In this document: in pieces, positions 10,769 through 22,700 of the stretch
How positions within the stretch are numbered: the stretch's first letter is position 1
Layout: every line of letters starts with the position of its first letter
NCBI GenBank assembly: GCA_009746045.1
Contig: RPFO01001428.1
Location: 40,001-104,000 of the forward strand
Direction of reading: 5' to 3'
Origin: Mesostigma viride
Lineage: Eukaryota; Streptophyta; Mesostigmatophyceae; Mesostigmatales; Mesostigmataceae
DNA length: 64,000 nucleotides
Translations under genes and position numbers: made by a program
Notes under the pieces: generated by a model
Told to the model about the DNA's origin: nothing
What the model saw: only the letters and a program-made list of their open reading frames with translations
Databases searched by the model: none

Positions 10769-13700
10769 TTACAGCGGCGGCGGCAGCACGTCCTGCCTCC
10801 AGTCGTCCAGCCAGGAGCGGGCCTCCCGCGTCCACCGCTTGGCGAGGCTCGGGTACAGGTCGCAGATCTCCAGTATGCTCGCCCTGGCAACAGAGGAGAG
10901 GGGAAGACACGAGAGGAGAAGACAGGAGGGCAGGGGGCGAGGGCCAGGAGACCGAGGGAAAAGAAGCAGAGGGACAGGAAGCCGAGGGGAAGGAAGCCGT
11001 GAATACCAGGGGAAGGAAGCCGTGAATAACAGGGGAAGGAAGCCGTGAATAACAGGGGAAGGAAGCCGTGAATAACAGGGGAAGGAAGCCGTGAATAACA
11101 GGGGAAGGAAGCCGTGAATAACAGGGGAAGGAAGCCGTGAATAACAGGGGAAGGAAGCCGTGAATAACAGGGGAAGGAAGCCGTGAATAACAGGGGAAGG
11201 AAGCCGTGAATACCAGGGGAAGGAAGCCGTGAATAACAGGGGAAGGAAGCCGTGAATAACAGGGGAAGGAAGCCGTGAATAACAGGGGAAGGAAGCCGTG
11301 AATAATAGGGGAAGGAAGCCGTGAATAACAGGGGAAGGAAGCCGTGAATAACAGGGGAAGGAAGCCGTGAATAACAGGGGAAGGAAAGGCAATAGGGGGG
11401 AGAAGAAAGGCCGAGGAGATGGGACGAAGGAAGAGTGGGGGAAGGGGGAAACGCTTCCAAGCCCAGGGAAGGGAGGAGCTGAAGCAACGCGGGGCACGAG
11501 GAAGAGAACACGAGAGCACGGGGTTGGAGCATGACTACATGAACACGTCTACTTGCACACGACTAGTTGCGCAGGTCTATTTGCGCAGGTCTACTTGCGC
11601 ATGTCTGATTGCGCAGGTCAATTTGCGCAAGAATGCTCTTGCAAGTCTATTTGCGGAACATAACCATCCGTTTGGTCCCTCCTATGATACTCTTCCTGCG
11701 GTGAGGACCAGGCGACCGCCCAGCCCTATTCACAGACAGCTCTATCCCAGCAGCACCATCAACTCCATGAGCTCCGTGAGCTCGAATGCAGAGTGCGCAA
11801 TGGACTCTACTGCAGGCTGCTAACCATTTTTCTTGAAGGCACAGCCCTGCGCTGCCTGATTGGTAAAATAATCTGCTGTCCTGAAATGGCATCTGCTTCT
11901 TTTCGTGGCTTAAGGATGGACACAGGATCTCATTCATACTGCTGGCATGGTCCAGATGGTCAACTTTGCGTTCCAGCCGCCAGCGAAATGAAAACGTTTC
12001 GCTCACATTCCCGCCATGGTGTGCTCAGGTATGCGGTCTGCCTGCAAATGACAGCAGCACAGCCCAGTCTAGCTAGAGAGAAAAAAACAGTGCCTATCAT
12101 ATTACTCAGTCCTGGCAGCAAAAGTGCTCGTCACTCAAACGGGGAATGAAGGGGCCACAGGGCTTGGCCTCTTGAGGAGACATGCCCTGAGGCCTCCACG
12201 CCTCACCTACCCCATGGCGTACCTCAGCCAAAAATATCATAGAACTAACCTTTCTTCATAAACAAGAGTATCTCTTGCCAAGCTCATGGGCTGCATGAGC
12301 ACCCTGGTCCATGACAGGTACACCACAAGTGCCCCTAATGCTGGCATACCGCGGTAGGAAGTAGGCCTCGCAGAAGGTGCATGCTGTGATGGTGACGGGT
12401 TCGAGTGGGACGCCCCCCTTCACCTTGAGGGCGGCGAGAAGCGCGGTGTGGCCTGGGGGGCGGGGGGGCAACGATGGCAGAAGAAAATGCGGCCCACGAA
12501 GATGAAAACAAACCATGGAGAGGTGAACTAGGTGGTTTATAAATATGTGATCCTCGATACCAATGAATGCTACGATGTGGCCAAGAAGGTATGACCACAA
12601 AAGGGCCATTGGATTTAGGTCTGTTTTTAGCTCCAGTCTAAGAGGATATGTCGGACACGACACATAGCAAACTATGGTGCAACGAATAGAAATGGTAGAA
12701 TAGATGACTGAGGTGGGAAATATAGCAGTGATGTCAGACTAGGGTGCACCCGCAAAGAACGGAAGTCTAAGAGGCTTCGTAATATCAGTGCTATTTCCGA
12801 TAGTTCGTCAACTGTTCTAAAGACAATGTTGAGCCAGCTCACCCATGACGTCCCCCGGTCCGAGTAGCTTGCTGCGCGGCCCCTCTCGCTCCTCGGGGAC
12901 GACAATCTCAGCGACGCCGAACGAGAGGAAGAGGAGCGACTCGGACACCTGGCGCACAGGACAGCCGCGAGCAGCACAGCGGCACGGCAGGGGTTTTACT
13001 ACGGCAGCACAAGGGGTTATAATACGGGCAGGGGTTATGTATACTAGAGCGCAGCGTCCAACAGCAAGACAAAGACAGTACAACCGGTGACACCACATCA
13101 GACAGCTCCGCTCATCGGGCGCACTCAAACCGGAACCGGACAAGAACAAGAGGCAGCCTGCAGACGCAGGCAGCTGGTATGTGGGCTGTCAATGGAGGCA
13201 TGTGCAGGCAAGCGTGGCCACGGGGAGACTGGGCGGGAGCCGGGTGATGGGCACGGCACGCCGTGGCAGACAATTTGCATGGGTGAGGGGATCATGCAGT
13301 CAGCCGCCAAAAGATCATGCCACGATCACATTCAACATCATCACGGCACAGAGTCGGCCATCTCGACAACGTTTCCCTCTAGACAAAAGGTGTCGCCTGC
13401 TCGCCATCCTGTCATTCGTGCACGATGCAAACGCCAAGGGCATGCACAATGCAGCTGCCAAGGGCACGCTCGCATAACTAATCACCACATGGGATCACAC
13501 GGGTGAAGCCGTGCGAGAATGTGCGAGAGCACAGTTGCCCGCGCAGCTGTCGTTCACGAGCAATGCACATGAGGGCATGCTTGCACCCGCACCCGCCATG
13601 GTGTCATCCTTGCAAACCACATCGATGCAACCTATACGCCACCTGTGCGCCACCCCACCTACACGCCACCTCACCTGCCGCTCGCGCACGATGCTCTCCC

Positions 13701-16700
13701 CCACCGTGTAGACCGTTTGCTTCATGCTGCGCAACACAGGGGGGGGAGGAGGGGGCAGCAAACACGAGGAAAGGCAAGGACAGGACGGCTTGCTTCATGC
13801 TCTGGACACAGGGGGGGGGGGGGGGGGGGGAGGAGGGGAGGGGGGAGAGGGAGGATGGGAAGAAAGGGGATGATGCGGCACCCAATGCAGTACCCGATAC
13901 ATGCAGAACGTCACTCATGGGCAACACCATATGCACATACAGGTGGGTGATACAGCCGCTGCACCGCAGCAAGATCCCTTTCTGACGACAAAAAATCACA
14001 GGAGTTGAGATAAACCCCGCTCATGCCAACAACAGTTATGATTCAGGGCGGAAGCAGCGTTGCTTTTGGCAGGAGCGGCTGCCCTCAGCTACCAACAGCC
14101 CATGAACAGCAACTACGGAGCTTGCGCAGATGCAGCGCCCTAGAGATGCTCCGACCCAAAGCCACGCGGGCGTCATGTCGGCACCAGACATCCGGAGCAG
14201 GTCAGGCATGCGCGGGCATCATTGGGCATCATGAAGTGCTCCGCGCATGCCTTGGTAAAGCTGATCCTTTGTGTGTGTGTGTGTGCGTGCGGGTGGGTGG
14301 GTGTGTGCGTGTGGGTGGGTGGGTGGGTGGGTGTGCAAACACCAGATGGTGCCCCCCCCCTCACCGCAGCAGCACGTTGCCGATGATCTCATTCTCCACG
14401 CCCGCAAAGTAGCTGTTGTGGTCCAGGATCGCGTGGCAAATCTGGGGCATGCAGCCGCCAAGGGGGCCCCGCAGCAGCAATAGGGGGAAGACACCATCAA
14501 CGCGGGCACGCAGCATCCAAGGGGGCACGCAGCATCAATAACGGCACCAGGAGGCACAGGGCACGGGGAGAGGGCACAACGAGGCAAGTACAGCGAGGGC
14601 CATATGTCATGTCAGCTGCGGCGCTCCGAGATTGAAGGAGATTGCTCACGAGCCACAAGAGCAGCCCACACGATGTGGCACCAAACAGCAAAGGTTGGCG
14701 TGGCACCACGCAGGGCACGAGGCATGTACATCGAGGGCAATGGGGCATGGCAGCGTGGGCGGCATGTGCGGCGGCGCAGCATGCAAGACTAGGATGGTTG
14801 CCATGGGCCAATGGAGGTGGGCCAATGGGATACCCCTGCACTTGCAATGCATGGGAGCGAATGACGACGCAAGGGCAAGAGGGTCCTTACTGTCAGGAGG
14901 ACCTCCGGACCGAGGAAAGAAAACGCATCCCGGATAACGGTTACTATTACTACAAATCTCCATCCCGCTAAACGATATTTTTTGCGACAAACACACATGC
15001 GCTGCTTGAGAAGGCCGTCCATCGCTAACCCAAAAAGGTTGTGCGGAGACGAGCACCGATCACTGGCAGCCGCGGCGGTGAAGGGGTTGGCGATGGGCAT
15101 CCGCGCGCCGCGACTGGGTGAGCATTGGGAGTACTCCCCTGAGGACAGTGCGGGCGTGGCCTTTCTCTGGGGGCATGGGAGTTCCTTTTCGCCCTACCCC
15201 TTCACACCCATCATCACAGTGAAGAGCACCTCGTTGCGTGTACCTTATCTTATGAACGTGATGCAACGAGTGGTTTACAAGGACTCGCCCATTTACACCC
15301 CACGCACCTTGAAGAGCACTTCCTTGCGCAGGCCGACCGTCATGTCGCGCAAGATGTCGTCGTACGGCTGGAAGTGGTTGCGCGTGTGCAGCTGGCAAAC
15401 GCAACACGGGGTGGAAGACAGCAAAGCCAAGATGAAGACCACAAAAGAGTTCATTGTGATACAAATTGGTGAAAAACAAAGCCGGGGGTGATGCCACACA
15501 GACATTAAATGCGAAATGCGATGCGGGGTGGCAGGCAACAGAGCCCAGGGCAAGGCCACGCAATCATTCAACTAAGAGCACCCGAATGACATCCAAGCCC
15601 AGTCACCAGAATGGATGATCTTCAGCAACATATCAGGATAAGATGCACGATTGCAAAATGTGAGAACCACGTGCAAGCATAGGCATAGCACAAACGTTCG
15701 ACTGCTATTCACATTATTGCTATGCTATCGATAACAAGTCAACATTTATGCGGTAAAAACTCGTTCTTTGAAATGGCCCTCCCACATGTGTGAAGGCGTC
15801 TGCGATTCACACATGGTTGTCTGCAAATAGCTGGCGCATCCTCTTTGGAGCCACCACACATTGGCACAAAAGAAACGTATGGAATGGCAGGGCTGCACTT
15901 TAAAGCGCAGCAAATTGATGATGCTCAACAATCCCAGCATCGTGAATCCGTAATGCTTTACAGCAGCTGCTCCCGGCAATGAAAGAAAACCACCCCATCA
16001 TGGACTGGGTGTGCCACGTCGGGCTACCACAACGGGCCATCTGGGGGGCAAGGTGCGCGGACGAGAACGAGGGGACAACAACGAGAGGACACCAACGAGG
16101 CGTGGGCGAGCACGGAACGTGAGGACTGCCTGGGGCTACAAAAGCAGTGTCTAGTTATTGATACTAGTTGCCCATCTGGCCTGTCTTTGCCACGCATGTT
16201 GTCGCAGATAGAGGAGTTGCTACGGTCGAGATGGGAGGGTTGCCATAGGAGTTGCTTCACTTCTGACTGGACTGCATCCTGCTGACAGAGCACGGACCCG
16301 CACCCAAGAGCAGCCACTTATATGTATCCACCAACACGTACGTTGTCGTACATCTCCCGCACGCGCAGCTGCAGGCCCTGGTCAAACTGGTAGCTGTTCA
16401 TGAAGTCGACCACCTGGGGGGTGGGGGATGGACAAGAAGCGGGTAAATAAGGGGAACCGATTTAGGTTGAGCAACGGAGGGAAGAAACCAGCCGCCGTGC
16501 ATAACTGTCCACCAGCTGTGTGGCACGAGAGGGGAAGGGGAGCAGAGAAGGTGAGCAAGGAAGGGAGGTCATGGAAGGTGAGCAAGGGAGGTCATGGAAG
16601 GGGAGCAAGGGAGGTCATGGAAGGGGAGCAAGGAAGGGAGGTCTTCGAAGGGGAGCAACGGAGGGAAGAAACAGAGGGAAGCAAAGTAGTACAGGAAAGG

Positions 16701-19700
16701 AGGGAAGGGGAGGCACTTACCTAAATTTAAGGGCTGGGAGCGGGCAAGGCATGAAGCAGAGATGGGAGAAGACAAGGCACGGCCTGATATCTCATGTATG
16801 GAGACTCGGGTGGCCCAAACAGCAGCCATCCCTGCACATTTAGATTAAAGAACAGCCACCCCTGCACGTTTAGATTAAAGAACAGCCACCCCTGCACGTT
16901 TACATGAAAGGACAGCCATCCCTGCACGTTTACATGAAAGGACAGCCACCCCTGCACGTTTACATGAAAGGACAGCCACCCCTGCACGTTTACATGAAAG
17001 GACAGCCACCCCTGCACGTTTACATGAAAGGGCAGCCATCCCTGCACGTTTACATGAAAGGACAGCCACCCCTGCACGTTTACATGAAAGGACAGCCACC
17101 CCTGCACGTTTACATGAAAGGACAGCCACCCCTGCACGTTTACATGAAAGGACAGCCACCCCTGCACGTGTACATGAAAGGACAGCCACCCCTGCACGTT
17201 AACATGAAAGGACAGCCACCCCTGCACGTGTACATGAAAGGACAGCCATCCCTGCACGTTTACATGAAAGGACAGCCATCCCTGCACGTTTACATGAAAG
17301 GACAGCCATCCCTGCACGTTTACATGAAAGGACAGCCATCCCTGCACGTGTACATGAAAGGAAGGTATCACATTCCCTGGACCCTGGGCACGCATCATGT
17401 GGAAGACCCACCCGATCCATCTTCTTCTCAAACCACTTCTGCGCCGGGTCATGGCTATACAGCAGCCTGCAAAGGTACCAGAGGGGGGGAGGAAGGTAGA
17501 ACGTGGTGGTGGTGGGGTGAGGGCACAAGCAGGGCACACATGGCGTGCCCTTTCAATATCCCCGGTGTCAGTTTGATTCAAGTAGTGAAGGATCGCAACC
17601 AGATCAACTGATTGGAGGGGCTGCAGCGTGCCAGCTTAGACATGCGGCGAGGGCTCCTGTCGCAGATGACTCCCAAACATAAAATCAGTGCTCAGCGGCA
17701 GGACTTACACGTTTTCAGCACCCATGCACACGACCCAGATCGCCTTCTTCGCAGACAAAACCTTTCACCGTTTGCAGAGGTTTGCCTAGTGTGGTAAACG
17801 CAGCACAGAATACCCACTAAAAACCACTTACACCAAATTGGGCATTCCAGTGTCGCGCGCTCACGGTCACTATATCCATATATATCACGGCCACAAGGCC
17901 ACGGCGGCCCTCACCGCGTGACCACGCTCATGTAGAAGCAGAAGACGGAGGAGCCGAGCACCATGCCGAAGATGGCGAATAGTCGCTCGCCGTTGCTCTC
18001 GGGCGCAAAGTTGATGTCAATGGTCGCCATGACCTGTGTCACAAATGGGGCCATACACAACGGGGGCAGACGCAACGGGGGCAGGTGAAAGGGGGGCAGG
18101 TGAAAGGGGGGCAGGTGAAAGGGGGGCAGGTGAAAGGGGGGCAGGTGAAAGGGGTGAGATCCAAGTGGCAGCGCCAGCCGCTGTGAGGCAGCGACCAAGG
18201 TGAAGGGGCATCAACACAAGGTGTGGTTCATGACGGTGGCCGCCATGACCTATGACAAGGGGGGGGGGGGTAGGGGTAGGAGGGAGTGCACGGGGGGAGG
18301 GGGTTGATGCGCGAAGGGGCAGTTTGTTGTGCATGCAAAACGCTACCTGCAAAGAGCTCTGGCCAAAAGCGATGGCAATGGACAAGCTTCGGGCGCGCCA
18401 CACTTGGCGATTGGGCCATTGGGGAGTTCGTAAGATCCCCGACGTGGTTCACTTGACAAGCATATCACACGAGGGAGCGTGGCGTGCTTAACAACAAACG
18501 GGCATGGCTCATCCAATATGCAGCAGACCATTCCGTGATCGAGAACCGTTTGTTGGATTGCGTGTCTGCGCGCGCCGCGTGACCCCGATTCGGGTGGCCC
18601 TCACGACCCCCATTCGGGCATCCTTCCCAAACATTCCCACTTTCGCTCCATTCCTTGCTGATAAAAAGCTCCCCTTGATAAGCACGGCCCCAAAAGAAGA
18701 CATTGCATCCCAAACCCAGCACGGTAAACTGGGTTCAGCATCGGGCTTGTCACATCATTGCGCACTGGACGATCATACCATGATGCACACATCGCAGACT
18801 ACACCACGCTATAGAAGTGGGCTACACCACGCTATAGAAGTAGGCTATACCACGCTATAGAAGTGGGCTACACCACGATATAGAAGTGGGCTACACCACG
18901 CTATAGAAGTGGGCTACACCACGATATAGAAGTGGGCTATACCACGCTATAGAAGTGGGCTACACCACGATATAGGAGTAGGCTACACCACGCTATAGAA
19001 GTGGGCTATACCACGCTATAGAAGTAGGCTACACCACGATATAGAAGTAGGCTACACCACGATATAGAAGTGGGCTATACCACGATATAGAAGTAGGCTA
19101 CACCACGATATAGAAGTAGGCTACACGACGCTATAGAAGTAGGCTACACCACGATATAGAAGTAGGCTACACCACGATATAGAAGTAGGCTACACCACGA
19201 TATAGAAGTAGGCTACACCACGATATAGAAGTAGGCTACACCACGCTATAGAAGTGGGCTATACCACGATATAGAAGTGGGCTACACCACGATATAGAAG
19301 TAGACTACACCACGCTATAGAAGTGGGCTATACCACGATATAGAAGTAGGCTACACCACGATATAGAAGTGGGCTATACCACGATATAGAAGTAGGCTAC
19401 ACCACGATATAGAAGTGGGCTACACCACGATATAGAAGTAGACTACACCACGCTATAGAAGTAGGCTATACCACGATATAGAAGTAGGCTACACCACGAT
19501 ATAGAAGTAGGCTATACCACGCTATAGAAGTAGGCTACACCACGATATAGGAGTAGGCTACACCACGATATAGAAGTAGGCTACACCACGATATAGAAGT
19601 AGGCTATACCACGATATAGAAGTAGGCTACACCACGCTATAGAAGTAGGCTACACCACGATATAGAAGTGGGCTGCACCACGATATAGAAGTAGGCTACA

Positions 19701-22700
19701 CCACGATATAGAAGTAGGCTATACCACGATATGGAAGTAGGCTACACCACGCTATAGAAGTAGGCTACACCACGATATAGAAGTAGGCTACACCACGATA
19801 TAGAAGTAGGCTACACCACGATATAGGAGTAGGCTACACCACGCTATAGAAGTGGGCTATACCACGATATAGAAGTAGGCTACACCACGATATAGAAGTG
19901 GGCTATACCACGATATAGAAGTAGGCTACACCACGATATAGAAGTAGGCTACACCACGATATAGAAGTAGGCTATACCACGCTATAGAAGTAGGCTACAC
20001 CACGATATAGAAGTAGGCTACACCACGATATAGAAGTAGGCTACACCACGCTATAGAAGTGGGCTATACCACGATATAGAAGTAGGCTACACCACGATAT
20101 AGAAGTAGGCTACACCACGATATAGAAGTAGGCTACACCACGATATAGAAGTGGGCTACACCACGATATAGAAGTAGACTACACCACGCTATAGAAGTGG
20201 GCTATACCACGATATAGAAGTAGGCTACACCACGATATAGAAGTGGGCTATACCACGATATAGAAGTAGGCTACACCACGATATAGAAGTGGGCTACACC
20301 ACGATATAGAAGTAGACTACACCACGCTATAGAAGTAGGCTATACCACGATATAGAAGTAGGCTACACCACGATATAGAAGTAGGCTATACCACGCTATA
20401 GAAGTAGGCTACACCACGATATAGGAGTAGGCTACACCACGATATAGAAGTAGGCTACACCACGATATAGAAGTAGGCTATACCACGATATAGAAGTAGG
20501 CTACACCACGCTATAGAAGTAGGCTACACCACGATATAGAAGTGGGCTGCACCACGATATAGAAGTAGGCTACACCACGATATAGAAGTAGGCTATACCA
20601 CGATATGGAAGTAGGCTACACCACGCTATAGAAGTAGGCTACACCACGATATAGAAGTAGGCTACACCACGATACAGAAGTGGGCTACACCACGATATAG
20701 AAGTAGGCTACACCACGATATAGAAGTAGACTACACCACGCTATAGAAGTAGGCTATACCACGATATAGAAGTAGGCTACACCACGATATAGAAGTAGGC
20801 TATACCACGCTATAGAAGTAGACTACACCACGCTATAGAAGTGGGCTATACCACGATATAGAAGTAGGCTACACCACGATATAGAAGTGGGCTATACCAC
20901 GATATAGAAGTAGGCTACACCACGATATAGAAGTGGGCTACACCACGATATAGAAGTAGACTACACCACGCTATAGAAGTAGGCTATACCACGATATAGA
21001 AGTAGGCTACACCACGATATAGAAGTAGGCTATACCACGCTATAGAAGTAGGCTACACCACGATATAGGAGTAGGCTACACCACGATATAGAAGTAGGCT
21101 ACACCACGATATAGAAGTAGGCTATACCACGATATAGAAGTAGGCTACACCACGCTATAGAAGTAGGCTACACCACGATATAGAAGTGGGCTGCACCACG
21201 ATATAGAAGTAGGCTACACCACGATATAGAAGTAGGCTATACCACGATATGGAAGTAGGCTACACCACGCTATAGAAGTAGGCTACACCACGATATAGAA
21301 GTAGGCTACACCACGATACAGAAGTGGGCTACACCACGATATAGAAGTGGGCTATACCACGATATAGAAGTAGGCTACACCACGATATAGAAGTGGGCTA
21401 CACCACGATATAGAAGTAGACTACACCACGCTATAGAAGTAGGCTATACCACGATATAGAAGTAGGCTACACCACGATATAGAAGTAGGCTACACCACGA
21501 TATAGAAGTGGGCTACACCACGATATAGAAGTAGACTACACCACGCTATAGAAGTAGGCTATACCACGATATAGAAGTAGGCTACACCACGATATAGAAG
21601 TAGGCTATACCACGCTATAGAAGTAGGCTACACCACGATATAGAAGTAGGCTACACCACGATATAGAAGTAGGCTACACCACGATATAGGAGTAGGCTGC
21701 ACCACGATATAGAAGTGGGCTGCACCACGATATAGAAGTAGGCTACACCACGATATAGAAGTAGGCTATACCACGATATGGAAGTAGGCTACACCACGCT
21801 ATAGAAGTAGGCTACACCACGATATAGAAGTAGGCTACACCACGATATAGAAGTGGGCTATACCACGATATAGAAGTGGGCTATACCACCACACCTGAGG
21901 CACACCCTACATCATCAAGCATCACGTGCTGGGTGCATGCTCCAGGATGATGCGCTGGGCATAGCCATGCGCACACATCACAGTGCATGAAGTAAGCATG
22001 CCCTCCACCACAATAGTGTGGGCAATTTGGGCCACAATAACCACATGAAAGCGTACACAGAACGCAAGCGTGCAGCAAGGCCACTCAAGAAAACAACGTG
22101 GACTATGCACGCAGATATTGACGACAGCAGTACCCATTGACCTAGATGGTGTGCGTGCCATGTACACCTTGACCATCATATCCAAGCACTCAGCACTACA
22201 GTAGAGCGTGCGACACCCATTCGCCAGTATGCATCCCACATGCACCCGATCGCCATGATAACATGGTGGCTAGGCCCACTCACTAGTAATGATCACATGC
22301 GCTCACCATGATCCCGTGGTCCCATGCGCCCACTCGCCACGATGCCAAGAGCATGCACGCATCGTGCCGGTAGCAACCTAGCCACTCACCATGATCGCGT
22401 GGTAGATGGACAGCACGTACATGCTGTACGCGGACAGCATGCCCTGGTCCTCCATCGTGTAGTTGTGCATCTGGTCAAACTGCTGGTACTTCTTGAACCA
22501 AGAGTGCGTGCGCACGCCCTGCAGGGAATGTGTTAGAAAAAAGGAATGTTGGGGTAGTGTGGGCCGTGGGAATGAAAAGTCAAACTACACCAGACCGATT
22601 CTGGGTGGGGTTGAGCTCGAAGAGGCGATGCTCCACATGTACTTGTGCAACCAAGAACATGTTCACAGCCCTGATGGAGGCTGGCAGTAGGTTCAGTTGG

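Noticed and set aside
10689-11532. Three overlapping 240-276-codon frames (minus) with FTASFPCYSRLPSPVIHG-like repeats
   Set aside because: The 23-bp array is open in all frames; only the last 115 bases coincide with the true CNBD exon.
16829-17362. CRISPR-like array of 30-bp repeats
   Set aside because: Units are contiguous with no spacers, and the context is a eukaryotic intron; it is a minisatellite.
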